A stretch of 64,000 bases of DNA from Lycocorax pyrrhopterus obiensis. Taxonomy: Eukaryota > Chordata > Aves > Passeriformes > Paradisaeidae. A program made the position numbers and the translations under genes. The notes below the pieces were generated by a model that did no database searches, had not been told where the DNA came from, and was given only the letters and a program-made list of their open reading frames with translations. Each line of letters starts with the position of its first letter. The stretch's first letter is position 1. The stretch spans positions 85,186,237 to 85,250,236 of the forward strand of contig JACSVZ010000001.1 in NCBI GenBank assembly GCA_014706295.1, in the 5' to 3' direction. Shown here in pieces: positions 1 through 14,432 of the stretch.

Positions 1-3000
1 TCAGGATAGCATCTGCTGCAATGTACTATTAAAAGTACAAATTTACACTACCTTCACAAAGACAGTAAACTTCATACAGATATTTTGTGACAGGAACAGA
101 GAAACACCAGGAAGGGCTGCAAGGTGTTTGACCTGTCATTTAAACCTTCAAGAGCTAAGAGCACAAATAAATTGCACAGTCCTCTATATTACATACAAGG
201 CAAAGTACACAATCTATTGTGAAAGACTTGTTCAAACTTTATTTTTTTATATATAGACTTTGATGCATACCATTTTTTGTGCCTTTATATTAAACTGTTA
301 ATGTTTAAAGATAAAAAATTACAACAACTGAAGTAAAATATTTTTTGCAACATACATTATTGTGCAGTTGAGCCTTTGTGTGTCATGGGAGATATTCAAC
401 AGAGAAAAGGAGTCGTTACTCTGTGTATTAAGCCTGAGCCATCATCAGTATTTTTCACTTGAATTACAGGACATACGACAAAACCTCAAGATCAGTAGAA
501 GAAAATGCAGTCCTTACCCTCTTTTTACTTTCGTGAAATCAAAAGCCACTTGTCTATAGGAAACTGCCTTTTCATTTAAATATCTGCTATACCGCCTGAT
601 AAACGTTGACATGTCATAACCTAAAAAACAAGTTTCAGAGGTTTAGTACCTACCAAATCAAAGAACAATAATGTTATTCTAAATAAAGTGCAAAATATTA
701 ACACAAGACATCTCCATTAACTACGCAAAACTGGGCAAAAATATAATCTGACAATAACTGTGTACGTCATTGTATTCACCCTGTAAATCAGACAATACCA
801 CAAATATCTAGACAACCTCAACTATGCAAAAGTTTACACTTCACTTCCTAAGGAAATTACTTCCAAAAGCCAAAGTAATTTTATGCAAGTTCTCTTATAC
901 TACAACAGAAATTACTATCAAAAAAATTAAATTATGCATTCACAAAGGCATTCACATCAGCGCCGCAACACATTCTCTCATTTGCAACTGAATAGAAAAA
1001 AAAGGCTTTGATGGAAACACATCAATATGACAATACGACAGAAATTCTTCTCTGTTCAGACAGCAGTGATAGGAAATATTTTGATAACTGTCAATCTAGG
1101 GGTATAGACTAAGAAAAAAATCTGTTCATAGTCTATGCTGAGACCACAGAAGTTAAAACTCAATAAAATGACACAATTTGGTAGAGCCTTGGTTATCACT
1201 GAGAAGGTTTCTGTCCCCAGGCACCATTTTGGCTGCCTGTTCTAGAACACTTGTGGCAAAGATCAGAGGTATATATAAGAAGCAGTAGAGAAAGTAAGGA
1301 ACCACCTTAGGAGAAAAAACAATGACAACTACATGTATGGTCAGAACTGTAGTAAACTGCAGCACAGCAGTTTGGAAGTTTATTTCAGTTGAAAAATCTG
1401 AACCAGAGAAACACTTATTTGCCCACTGAATTAGTCTTAAAGTTAAATGAAATGGTCTTTGATCAATTTCCTAAAAAGGTAATTTTAATTCTTTTTAGAC
1501 ACAGTTCTTGTCTCACTGACATGATGTACAATGTACATATGATGCATTTTAAAAAAATTGAGTTACTAATCAAAATTGCCTCATTTGGAGAGGTCTCTCT
1601 CTATACAATTAAGAGGAATATTGAGATCTGTATGACTAAGGAAGTCAGAAGCCTTTAAGTAAGCCTGTTAGAAAAGATGCAACATGTTCCTCCAGCAGAC
1701 AGCTCCTGCCACACCATTATGGCATTTTATTTAAGAAATGCAGCTTGGGGTAAAATGGACAGAAAAGTAACTACCTAAATGACAGGGTTCATTAGAGTAA
1801 TCAAGTTTTTTTGCTGTTCCCCAGCACATCACTAACTTTTAATGAAAAAAAGACACCTTACCTTGCAATCCACTTTTGTCTAGGAAATTGCTCAAATTAA
1901 ACAATGTATTTCTGGACGCCAGATATTGGATAAAACGCTAGATGAAAGAGAAAAAAATGAATACTTTTACTGGGTTACAAGGAGAAGGAATTGAGGTAAC
2001 AGTACTAGAAACTTTTTATCCACGTTAAGAAATTCAGCTTTTATGCCTTAAGACTGACTTCAAATCTGGAAACTATTACAAAAACTTAGCTGAACTATCA
2101 AAGTAAACCAGTTTTTTTTAATGCATAAATCTGTGAACAAATCCAAGTTGCATTTAGTACGAAGGCCTCGTTTAGTCAGTATTTATTTTAAGCCATAATA
2201 TGGAACTCTGAACTTCTGAAAAAATCCCTTCAAATACATTCTCATTTTACATGCTCACAGTTGTTTCACTGACTTCAATTTTGTAACAACTGATTTAATT
2301 TTACCAATTAGCCAAGTCATCTTTGCTCAGCATGCAATTGTAATGGTACTTAGCTTAAATATGAAAATGAGGTGATATAAATGTTAGTTTGCTTATAAAT
2401 CAAATATCAAACATAACAATCCATACAAAGCATTAACATTGTATCACAATACTTCTAATTATTATACATAATTACGAATTAAGTTTCACAAGGTGAATGA
2501 CGCTATTTTCATCTTAAAAAGACACATTTCAGATCATTGACACGATTTAATAGGAAACAAAAATTTTGTACAGAGCTGCTGCAAAAATAAACCAATCATT
2601 CAGTTGCAATAAACATTTAGACAAAAGACAAAAGCGGTGTTGGTTAGCGTAACATGTACTACTTCATTACTTTCATTAGCATACATAGGTTACATAGAAA
2701 AAAGACACAGTCTGGAGAAGATTAAAGGCACTCAGCACGCAGCTATAAAGGAATTAAGCCAAAATTGGAGGCACCATTCCTGGAGGTATTTACAAGACAC
2801 ACAGATGTGGCATTTGGGGATGTGGTTTAGTGGTGGGCTTGGCAGTGCTGGGTTAGCAGTTGGACTTGATCTTAAAGGTCCTTTGCAAACTAAATGGCGC
2901 TACAGTTTGCACTCTCATTGTTCAAGTACTATTTCTAACTGTGAAAACTTTCATCTTGAGCAGCAATCTTACCCTCATTACTTCTATAAAATATTTGGCG

Positions 3001-4097
3001 AGCAAAATTTGTTTGGAAATTCTATTCTTAATGGAAAGAATTTCACAGAGTGGTCCTGTGAAATACCTTTAATTACTGTGAACTGTTTTGGTATCAGTTT
3101 AAAATTCATATGACTCAAAGGGCAAAGTGTACAGACTGTGTTTTGAAAAGTGTCAATTATCCCGATGAAAAAGTTTAAGCTCCAAGTCAACAACAGAAGT
3201 TTGCCCTCTTGTGGCTTAGTTAGCTTCACAGAACAGATTTTCACCCAGACCAGCAATAACCTGCAAGCGAAACCATGTTAAACAATATGTTTAAAAACTT
3301 ATCCTCCTCCTCCAACCCAGACTAGTCAGCCAGAGGAAGCAGTTCCTCTAAATGCAACCTGAAAAATTTTGGTAACTTGATAAAGCTGTCTCAATTCCAA
3401 AGCTCATATAGGTTACCTTATTCTAATTGCAGTAAAAAGGAATGTGTACAAACATTTCCTAAGGAAGCCTTAAAAATATACTTTTTGGGTTTTTTTAAAT
3501 GCAAAACATTCAAGCTGCTGCTATGCTTGGCTTGGTATTTCAAACAGTAAGGCCCCATAGGAATTCAAACTGTGAGACAAAACAAGTTTATTCCTTTTTG
3601 TGTAACTTGGGGTTATGTGTGTTAAACTATTCAACCGTATTTGGTATTATTTCACCCTCAAAGCCAACTCGTAGGCACACATTATTTTCATTGTAAAAGG
3701 TTAGGGGGTGATGGTAGAAATCAATTTAGAATCAAGTTATCTGGACAAAAGACCAGAGAGTTAGCTACCACATGAAGGTAAAAATGCTTCCATTTTAAGC
3801 TTTTAGAATCCCATGCAAGTTAATTTTTCTTGGGTTTTTTTGTTTCATCATTAGAATATGAACATAGTAAAAAAGTACCCTCAACATTTGGGACACTTAC
3901 CTCTTACTCTAGAATTACAAACTTTAAAGCAGAAACAATGCAGACAAACAGAAAATGAGACCTGTGTTCATGCAGAGTTGGACCAAAAAAGGCAAACCCA
4001 AAGATTGTCTTACAAAAAGAACAAGTGGAAGCGTTTAGCTGACATTTATAGGAATGAGGGGCTACAACTGTTCTCAGACACATCATTTTTGTATTAC
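1..4097 (-). other. PICALM: PICALM intron 2, partial
   Basis: This is sequence downstream (in gene sense) of the exon 2 donor. It is AT-rich and holds no exon that I can identify; the expected exon 3 was specifically looked for and not seen. The only named content is a decayed CR1 3' end around 2766-2906. Confidence 0.85.
2766..2906 (+). mobile_element. CR1 LINE 3' end, decayed
   Basis: The sequence follows the CR1 3' region: cctggaggtatttac, then gatgtggcatttgggg, ggtttagtggtgggcttgg, gttggacttgatctta and aaggtcctttgcaaact. It is a short 5'-truncated copy lying antisense to PICALM in intron 2. The open frame through it is a relic of the repeat, not a gene. Confidence 0.75.
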
Positions 4098-4240
4098 CTC
4101 ATTTCCATACACCATTAGATGATGGGTTGTGATAAGAGATTTGAAGACCACTACCCAGCTACTGTTGGTAGTTCTTTCAAATAAACTATCTGCCAGCTGT
4201 GGGATGTTCACATTCATCTCATTCGTGCACTGGATTAAAT
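4098..4240 (-). CDS. PICALM: PICALM coding exon 2 (ANTH domain, residues 44-91)
   Basis: This 143-nt internal exon supplies two bases of codon 44 plus 47 full codons. The translation includes LIQCTNEMNVNIPQLADSLF and ends LMVYGNE, matching the ANTH domain of CALM. SNAP91 would have LIQATNETNVNIPQMAD here, which supports PICALM over its paralogue. The acceptor is a T-rich stretch ending TTTATTGCAG, and the donor is GAG followed by GTAATAC. The exon forms helices of the ANTH solenoid next to the lipid-binding patch encoded by exon 1. No frameshift or stop is present. The next exon, expected to begin with RFIQYLASRN, was not found in bases 1-4097, so the gene continues beyond the left edge. The in-frame reading upstream of the acceptor is intronic. 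Confidence 0.97.
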
Positions 4241-6345
4241 CTGCAATAAAGAAATTTCTGTTATTATTATCAGTTCTATGAAGGAAGATCAATAACGTTC
4301 CCCAAAAAATCAGTACATTCATTTTATGTAGTAATATTTTTGATGAAAACTGAGGGGTTTTCCAGTAAAATAAATATTGAAAAGCACCATGGCTTGGGTC
4401 TACCAGAACTTTGTAATACGAAGCTCACTCTGCTCACTGCCAGGATTCAACTGCTTCTGCAGCTGCCTTAGAAGGCCCTGGAACAGAAGTACCACAATGA
4501 CTTACACTACTTCTGACTAACAACTCTCAGCTTTCAAACACCTAAAGCACTAAATAGCAAAATAATTATTACATGGTACCATTTAATTAAGTTTTACTGG
4601 AAGATTATGACTAGAATTAACTGTAATCTCAGATTTCTGGCCTCTTAATGGATCAGTAAACCCTTTCAGACATTGGTTCAATGTGAGTAATAAAAGATTC
4701 AAATACTGCTTAGTCTTGATACAATACAATCAACACGTTCAAAAGGGCAGAGGAAATGTTGAGTGGAAAAAGGAGCCTCCAGCAACAATGCCAGAAGCTG
4801 ACAGATTAATTTAGTTAAAACAAAGTTGGATTGTTAACCAAAAAGATGGTTAGGAGCACAACACCTGAGGTTAGCTAGCTAAAACATAGACTTCCAATTT
4901 CTGTTCAGCCTGGACTACTGTCACACCTCTGTAAACATGGGGAGCTATAATTTCAGTACAACCAACAGAACATTATCTAACCATCCAGTACCTTATTTCC
5001 CAAGGCTGATGAAGGAAGAGATGACTTAAGATCATAACACTATGTTGACAAATACAACAGGAACAACTATATGATAACAGAGCTTGCTATTATTTAATAT
5101 AAAGCTTAACTTAATGCAACATAGTATTGATGAAATTTTTCTACTATTACCACTCCAAAAACAAACCAGTAATTTTCACTCAAACTGACAGCCTTGCCAA
5201 AGGCCATAGCTCAATAAAAATCAAGACTTCAGAATGTCCTATGCCTGCCTGTCTAAGGACTTCCAAGGCATACTGGAAACACCCATTTAATCTGAAGGCA
5301 AACATTTCACCTTTGAAGACAGTTTTATACCTTGCTATGAACAATCATTCACGTTGAAGGACTCCTGAAAGACAGGACTTCCTTCAGCCAGAGCAGCAGG
5401 TAAGCACAGCTACCACATACACAGAACTAGTATGGTCAGAACTGAAAAAGCTGCTATTTACATATTGAAGTATTAAAGGAAGCAAGCAGGAAATGATTTC
5501 CACGTTCATAAATGTAATGAGATGGAGAGATAAACATTCTTTTATCTACAAGTAAAATTGTGATGACTACAGGCATTCATGACCTCATTTTTAAGTCACG
5601 GTTATCTATTATTGGATGATGATTTGGGGCTGTTAAGACAATGCCAGGATATTACTCAGCAAGAGACATGCTCTGAACTGGATCATTAAAACCAAGCCCT
5701 GCAGCTTCTTCACCTTCAGGTCTTCCCTCCTAAATAGTAACACAAGCAGTTTTGTGCAAGGCTATCTGGCAGGAACACACATTAAATACAGAGGTACACA
5801 CATCACTGGATGTCAAGTCATATGTTTTGGCATAAGATGTGCAAGTGCATATTAGAAAGTGAACTTCTATTCTTAAATGCAACATTTGCCAACAGATCAA
5901 CAGTAACAAAGAAATACAAAAAAAAAAGAGGTGGCACTTGAAAATCCACTATCTAAAACATTAAAAAACCCCTACTCCAAATACATATCCAGTGTAGATG
6001 ACATTTTGTGCTGGGAGAAATGTTTTCTGAAATGCCACTGAACTTTGAAATCATTATCTGTTGCAGCGTGTAAAAGAAAACAGGCTCTGTAACCCAGCAG
6101 AAAATCATCCCTCACAGGACTGATGAGTGTTTATGCGAAAAGCATATGAATGAACTTGGTGGGGGGCAGAGGGAGAGAGTGCAGGCACATTATGAGGAAC
6201 CAGTAACCAACTGGGAGAGAACACAGGTGACAAGAGAAGTACACAGGCAACCCCAGCCTTCAGTGGAAGCAAATTTGCAAATGCAAACAGGGGAGTCACT
6301 ACAATACTACAGCTACTACAAACTAAATTTAGTAAAACATGAAAC

Positions 6346-6362
6346 TTCTCTCTCTCTCTCTC
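6346..6362. repeat. (TC)n microsatellite
   Basis: A short uninterrupted TC run in intron 1. Confidence 0.8.
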
Positions 6363-7265
6363 CAAAATGCTGATTGAACAGATATGCAATAATCTGGAAT
6401 GTCTTAATATCTCGAAGTACCTACATTGTACACATCTCAGAAAAGTTACATTTCTCTGAAATCTCCTTTGAAAGTATTTTCATGAACAATGCTAAATAGG
6501 TAAAGAAATATTTGCACAGTTACACCCAAATTAGATCAGCAATTTTTGTGCTAACTATACTATAAGCAGCATAGTACAGATAGCAGAAGATGGTATCCTT
6601 CATCCCACACTGCTGCACCACATCCCACACTGCATATACAGTGTTCTTACTTATTTATCCTATTCCCACAAACACCCTTCATTAAAGGAGAGGAACAAAT
6701 ATATAGTTATTTTCACATCCTACACTTAACACAGCTCATCTCACACCCACCTATGAAAATACTAGCTATGTGTTTGGAAACCTAAGGGCCCCAAAGCAAC
6801 ATATCTCTAGACTGCTACTTACTGGAAATGCTATGAGCAATGCCACAGGCAGGTGTATAACCAAAGGGTACAGCACTAAGGGGAACAGCTTTCATCTCAC
6901 AGCAAAATAGAAACAAACAAAATAATCAAGAAAACAAAGGACAACCCTTGGTGAAAGAGTGATGCCTGTTTCATTGATCATCTTGTCATGGGAGTCAAGG
7001 AGTAGGATTGAATACTTACCTCCATCAATACTACAGAAAGGAAAGTCACCTTCTGTATTGACCTTCTGCATTAAGGCCCAGAATACCTCACAGCAGAAAA
7101 AGAAACTCTCCTGGGAAATACAAACCACCTAAAATCATAGAACTCCACGATTCTAAAATCTGTTAAAACTTTCACAGCATGAGACACACAGCATACAGGT
7201 GTTAGCTAACAAATGTCATTCCTTGTTTCAAAGAAGGCAGCAATTAGCAACAATAATCTCAAGCT

Positions 7266-7560
7266 TGCAGCAGGCTGGGAGACTTATATGAGGGAAGCTT
7301 AGACAGCAACGAATGCACAATCATATACATGGATGTGGCTGGGGACAGCCAAGGGAAAGGCCACCACGTTGCCCAGGGCGTAGAGCACACGATGCACAAG
7401 AAGTGGTTGAAGGAGGTGGGTTTATTCCACCAGCAAAACAGAAGGCTGGAGGCAGGAAGGGGGAATATAAATGCTATCTTCAGCCAGGTATTTCTTGGAG
7501 GTTCACAGTAAAAGGATGATAAGCAAAAGGAAAATGGCCAGGCACCAGAGCCCATAAACA
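7266..7560 (-). mobile_element. Possible solo LTR, minus strand
   Basis: This block is more G-rich than the surrounding intron. Read on the minus strand it starts TGTTTATGG and has a TATA-like TTTATATT (about 7464-7473), followed roughly 50 bases later by AATAAA (complement of 7421-7426). A G/T- and C-rich segment then runs to a possible CA end near 7266. That order is what an avian endogenous-retrovirus LTR shows. No target-site duplication or internal region was found, and the boundaries are guesses. It could be unrelated unique sequence. Confidence 0.28.
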
Positions 7561-7611
7561 GCCAGGTATGTTAATGTTCAGCACTGTTTAAAAGCTGGGG
7601 TTCATTACAAA

Positions 7612-7655
7612 ACCTGAGGTCCTTTCCAATCTAAAGCAATTTACAAATCTATGCA
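7612..7655 (+). mobile_element. Possible CR1 3' terminus, very decayed
   Basis: The phrase gaggtcctttccaatctaaagc resembles the end of CR1 copies (aggtcctttccaacctaaa plus a short terminal repeat). Only about 40 bases align, so this may be chance. Confidence 0.3.
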
Positions 7656-10600
7656 ATGTCTGTGGAAAAAGAGAACAGAAGCAGGCAAAAACAGAGAAGT
7701 GATTTACAAAGTAAGTTGAAGTCAGAAAGAGTAGTCCAATAGGTATTCCCAAAGATTGAAAACCTTTGACTTAAGTGATTGACAAAACATGTATTGAGAA
7801 CACCATTTACCTACCTACACCAAATTGTGTATCAAATTTCAGCAGAGATTTCAGAGCCAAAGCTAGATTTTGCAAGAAAGCACTTGTAGCTTGTTTTTAA
7901 ATAGTGTTTAGATTTTACTTTTGTTATAACAGTTAAAAGATTTCACCACCAGTTCTTTTTGGGTCTTTTTCCACCAAGGCAAGGGTTTTGCAAGGAATCA
8001 TAACAAAGGTATGGCCAACAGACATTTCAGCAACACTTGAAGATTTGCAAATGCACCTGTACCAAAGCAAGCATATTGCCTAACCCTGTTCAAGTTAAAT
8101 ACTGCAAAACATGCAGTGAAATACTGTAGAATACTTAAGCTTAGAAAAATAATATCCTCGCACTCCTAACCAAGAGTTGTACAGCCTTTCAACTGTTCAG
8201 CCTTCATTACAAGAAAGAGCCAAGCAATTCATTGCCTTACACAATTCATAGTTACCAGGTGAAAGAAGTATAAAGGTGCAAAGTAGAGTAGAAGGAGAGC
8301 GAGACCGAAGATTCATACACAAGAAAGAAGCAGCAATCACCTACACAAAGCAGTTACTACAAGGCTATGATGATAAAGTACACTGTCTACTCCACACTAG
8401 GCATGTAGATGTGGATTAGTCAACCCATGGTAAGGGGTCATGAGTCTTGACCCATGGCAAACACGAGGCAGTCAGGCTGGATAATAAAGCATCAAAGGCA
8501 TCTGCCCCAAATTACCCCAGAGAACGCATGTGCTTTCAGCTTGTGCCTGTGACCTAACTCCCTCTGCAGCACCACATTCTGCACCAGGCAATGTGCTATG
8601 ACAAAGCTATCAAAGACGGGTTTCCTTCCCCATAAAAAAGAATCACAAGGTATCCTGAATGAGTCTTTATGATTTCTTTTCCCAGAATCTTACTCGTATT
8701 AATTCACAGTAAGGTTATAAAGAACAGGGTTGAAAACAGCTTTCTTTAACAGTATTAGTTTCAGATACAGTTTCAGACAGTGTCATTTGTGGTAACAAGT
8801 AAGCTGAACATAAGCCAGATTTACATACTTCATGTACATGCAGCACCTGATTATTTCCACTGGTTTACCTGTATCTCTCATTTTGAACAGTATTTCTATT
8901 CATAAGTATCAACCTGAAAATATTTACAAGAATGAGATCTTCCAGGCCAGAAAGTGCCTCACATTCATTATTCCAAAATAGGCCAAGCAACTGTGACACA
9001 TAACCATCTTGTTAGCTATTGCTTTTTCACCTATTATACCACAGATACTACCTAGAATAAGCAAGTAATTGGTTACATCCCGCAAGTTATTGATCGTCGT
9101 GCCATTTCTAAAAATATATGTAATAGGAGAGACAGTACCCTTTCAGTAAGCAATTGAAATGGTGATCATCCAACATGAGTAGACAGATAGTGCCAAGAGC
9201 TAAACACATTATATTCTTCAGTTAAAAAAAATACAAGAATAATAAAAGCATATTTAAATACGTATTGGTGGATCCAAAGCACAAGTCAATATGCATCCGA
9301 TCAAGTTTACTCAACTGGTAAATCTAAAATTGAAGCCAACATAGCAAACCTGTTTCTTTTTTTAAATACATAAGGAAATATAAAACATTGCTTGCATGAA
9401 TTAATATTCACATAGAGGAGTTCAAAAGAACACAATTAACTTAGTACCTTTCAAACTGAAGAGATAAAATGCTACTGATTGACACTCCACTCACAAGGGA
9501 ACACTTGAGGCTAACCACAGCGGTGGAATACAGGACAGTGTTTATTTTTAAGATAATTCTACTCAAGAGTGTGCATCTCCTTATGATCAATTCCCTTTTC
9601 ATCTAAGGCTGTACAAAACAATTTTTAGATTTGAGCAAAATATTTAATAATTATTGATACAGGGCTATTTTGCTTTCCTCTAAGGGACCAGCTTCTCAAC
9701 AAGACAAAACATTCGAAGCTGACACACCTTCATTTTATCATACTTCTGGAAATGAGTAGGAAAAATGTTGGTATCTCATCCCAAAAGCTGAAACAAAAAT
9801 AAAATACTAATGGAAAAGACACAGTTATCTACACTGCCAATACTCAAGTTAAATTCCTTTCTCTAGCTGTCCAGATTTCAATTCATATCATGATTTTCAA
9901 ATTATACCACTTCCCTCTATGTTAGGGTCTCATTTCTTTCTTCTTCTACACAAATATTTGCTGGAACTGAGCTGCTCCCTCATTTGGTCAGCAATCTTAA
10001 TCAAAATGCAAATGTTGAATCTAAAAATCTATTAAACAGATAAAACATTTCCAAAAGATAGATAAGAAAGCAGCAATGTGACCATTTCCCATGCAACGAC
10101 ACACTGTGTAGCAGCAGTTAACACTGACAATTTTAGGAATTTGGTGAAAATTTTCAAATATCAGAAGTCAGCAAGTTCACATCAAATTGGTTAATGATAT
10201 AAAAAACGATTGGTTTTATACCATCAAGAAGTCAGCCACCAGACAAAAAATTCCTTCCTTTGAATTTTTGTTACGAATAAGTCACAGCAAGCTTTTACTA
10301 TTTCTAAACAAATTTTATGGGTTTAAGATTAACATTCTCCTGCTTCCCCCTAAAACACTCATGATCTATATGCTCATGTGGATTTTAAATAGTCTTGTTA
10401 CAGGTTCTGGGAAAGCACACATGCCTGCCACATCTTTCCCTCCCAGAAGGACATTAAGAAGGTTTCACAACAGGGGGAAAATACGGGTTATTGAAAAGGA
10501 GATGAAAAAAAAATTAAAGAAATAAACATGTTCCAGTTACACTAATGTAAAGTTTGTCAGCAGATCTTAAAAGAAGGAGCAACTGAATTTAGCAGCAGCA

Positions 10601-13600
10601 GAGTTTTTCATGATCAGTTTTTATTTTGTTACTTACTGAAATAGAAGTGTCTTTTTTTTTAACTGGAGTGGTTTGTATGAAATGTAACATAAAATATTAG
10701 AAACATCACCTCTGTATATTAGACATTTTTCCCAGTTGCATTTTTTTTTCTTCAAATTGCTATAACAGATCATCTTCCTTCCCTGAATAATTGGCAAGTC
10801 AAAGTAGTCCCTTATTTTCAAAAGTTCAATACAAAGTATAAAGAAGAGTTTTTCAACTGGCTGCTGATGACAAGTATTTTGGATTATGTAGGTTATTTTT
10901 TCTATTCACCTTGACACAATGATTATGAAGAGTTTGCTCTATTTTTATCCAATTACAAAATGAACAAAATTGAAATGACTTCACAAATATATACCAGTTT
11001 TATTCTAGTAAAGCTCTTTGAAAACATTTCTAGAACATACAATAGACAGTGTTCTCTAATATTTAAATACTTAGAGGACTTAACTGTGCCGTGAAAGGAC
11101 ACTTATAAAAACTTCAAGAAATCAGAAATACTAAAACAAGAACAAAAGAGAAAGGTTTTCTGTAAAATCTATAATTAAAATCTACTTCAACAGATTAACA
11201 GTTCTGATAACTGCAAACCCCGACACATTCAGATCTGATTCTATGCATTCCAACTGACATTTTAAAAGCAGATAACTTAATGTAAGCATATAGTAACTTT
11301 CTAAAAAGTTTCCCACTTCTTCCACAGGTGATGTCCTTATTTAAATATGGGAAATAGGTTTACAAAGGTCCTGGATGTAAGTAAGTACTTTTCATTATAG
11401 AACCAAGCAATTTGTCTAAAGAGAATACTCAAAATAGTTCTGAACATTAATGCAAACGGGTAAAATTGTAATTTTTAAAAAAAATTGATTTCTTCCTCAA
11501 AATGATACATTTGGTAACTAAAAATTAAGCTTGTGCCAAAATGAAGATACCCCAAAGGACACACTGGAGTGATCAAGTGAGATAGAGTGATGTTAAATTT
11601 CATTCTGAGCCACTCACTAAAGGGCATTTAATCTGCTGGAAGAATATTATATAACAAGCATGTATTTGAAAACTGAGTGAATACTCCAGTAGTTTCCTAA
11701 TTAACAGAAAATACCTACATTTGCAGTTTAAGACAAAATACGCCGTAAACACTACTTGTTCTAAATTTAGGTTTGTTTCTCCTCTGAATAAACCCAATTG
11801 TACCAAACTGCTTTACTAGAAGTAGTTTACTACATCAGATTGCCCCGTGGCTTCACCCGAGTCCCCTTCAGAAAGTGGATAAGGAAATCAGGACCACACA
11901 TTTTTAAACTAACAATAAAAATTCCCACTGACAATTATTTCTCTGCATATAACAGCATCTTAACAGCTACATGCACTGACTCAGGAAACAATTTATGGAA
12001 GAGTTAAAGAAATCTGAGAAGACTCATTCTATTCTGAGCTTTCCACGTTTAAAAGGAACTATGATTTAATCTAATTTATATTAGATAAGCAGGATAAAAA
12101 ATGCAGAAAGAAGATTTATTATAATGTTGAATAACTTGCTCAATAGCCAAAGATTTATATTTTCATTTCATCAAGTCACATCTTGCCTTTTTCTTCCAAT
12201 TCAAACGAGACTATCATGTTCTCTATCCTACTTAAAACTGCTATTTCTAATTGGAATTCTTAGAAATTACTTTAAATCTCTATCTCTCTAGTAACCCCGG
12301 GAACTCAGCATTACTGCCGCAGGTATCTTTTAACTCTACATTTTTCTCATATGGCAACACTTTGACTAACTTACTACTTATGTTTGAGAAGTGAAAAAAA
12401 CTACTTAAGATATTTTCTGCAAAAAATACAGTAAAAATTAGTTCAGTCGAACAACGGCTTCAGTGAAGAATTCTCTGAAAAACATTAGTGGTGTCTACCG
12501 AAACTCTTCAGCAAATAAAGCATCGGTAAATGAAACAGCAAAAGAAGTTAAAAATAAGGGAAGCACAACTCAAACCATTATGTGGGTCACGTGATTTTCC
12601 TTTTTCTGTTTTTCTTTACTTTATCTTAATTCCTACATCCTGGAAAGTGCCACATTACCACTTGATTTAACATTCATAGTGATTATTCAAACTTCTCCAG
12701 TTACAAATATTGTGGAAATGACAAGTCTGGCTATGTTACCTTCGGAGAATTGATTTCTCAAGACAGACCTGAACATCGCTTTCCTCTAAATTTGCCAAGT
12801 AACTCCACCACATTTTAAAGACTAACATTAAAATACTGCTAAATATTGCTCAACAGCTCCAGCCACAGATTGTAAATACAACATTTTCATTTCAAGTACA
12901 TTTGTCTCATTAATCCAGAAACAGTTACAACCAGATTTACACAAGCATTCAGGGTACCTTGACAGCACATAAACAAGCTTGAGCAGTTTAGAAAATGAAC
13001 GTATCAACACCACAATTCTTGCTCTTATCTGCTTATGTAATCAGATACATTTCTTTTTGGAAAAAAATGGCAATTTTAGGCTGTTCTGTTCATCCTGCAA
13101 AGAATCATGTTACACTTTCAGACAAGAGAAGCTGATTCTCTAAAGCTCAGTGTAAGAAAATAACCTGAACTGCCAGATCATCATAGCAGAATAAATTACT
13201 TACACATTTAGGATCACCGACCTATAAAATAATTCATGCTGGTCAGAACCTCTGGACAGCATATAAGCTCCAGTCAGCTCCTGCAGACTCTTGACTAAAT
13301 ATACAGGTAGTTGGAGCCTGGAGCCCTCTGAGGAATGATCTCCTAAAGACATCCAATTGTGGAACCACTATCAGTGACAATAAGTTTTGTTCAGTTTTAT
13401 GTCATTTCCTTTCCTTCTGTACATAAGGAAAGGCTATTAAGCACACAACTGACCAGACTTGGAGGTAATGAAATTGGCTTCTGTGGCTACTGCTACAAGT
13501 TAACCTATCACTGCATTACCACAACATTTCTACCCTTCAAGCTGAACACAAACCACAGATTAATTCACCATGATTAATTCACCAAGTTTAACACATCGCA

Positions 13601-14368
13601 GAAGTTAGCTATTTTAGACCAACACAAATTCATAAGATATATAACTCATAGGATGTTTTCATGACAGCTCATGATAAAACAGGGTGGTCCCATTCCTGTC
13701 CCTACCTGCAAACATTCACACACTTCCATTGCTTATGTTATGTCAGCACTAGTGTACTTCTCTGAACCATACTAACTTCTCATAACAGGAAAAAAACCCC
13801 ACACAAATAACCCCTGACCTCAGTGGTGGTGGGTGGGATAATGGAGATGACACATGAGGTGACACAACACAGCATAGTTTCTTCATTATCCTACAAGATA
13901 AAAAATAGCTCACAAAAGACCAAAACTGGCAAAAGCCACAACCAAAAAAGGATATGATGACATGCAAACGTAAGAAGAACGAGAGGAAAAAGGGAAGTGG
14001 ACAAGCCCTCCCACTTTTGGCACCAGTGAGTGACTGTTACTCAACCACCCCACGACAGTCATCCTCTGTTCTTCCAAGATGTTCATCTTGGCCTTCAGTG
14101 GTTACTGTACATTTTGATAGTTTTAAGTTTTCTTAGATTAATATCAGACTTAAAGTCTGATGTTCTGGTTCAGATTAAAAAAGAAATTCCCCTTGTGCTT
14201 CTCAGTGGAGACTGAATATCCATATTCTCCACAAAAAACTTCAACACAATGGAAAAACTTCTATTTTCTTTCTTAATAAAATAAATAATTTTCTTTCAAC
14301 ATTGCCTAACTTTTCAGTCTTCTTAATTCATCTGATCTCCTCTGGATTCTCTACAGTTTCACTGATTC

Positions 14369-14432
14369 ATATATATAAATATACACACACACACATACAT
14401 ATATGAACATATATAGTTATTTTTATATATAG
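14369..14432. repeat. TA/CA compound microsatellite
   Basis: The tract atatataaatatacacacacac continues as further TA-rich units. It is a compound, likely polymorphic, simple repeat in intron 1. Confidence 0.8.

Noticed and set aside
2637..3113. 158-codon plus-strand open frame
   Set aside because: Its middle is a CR1 3' end; the rest is intronic.
1..4097. PICALM exon 3
   Set aside because: Searched for the RFIQYLASRN-type coding sequence on the minus strand and did not find it; it must lie outside the window.
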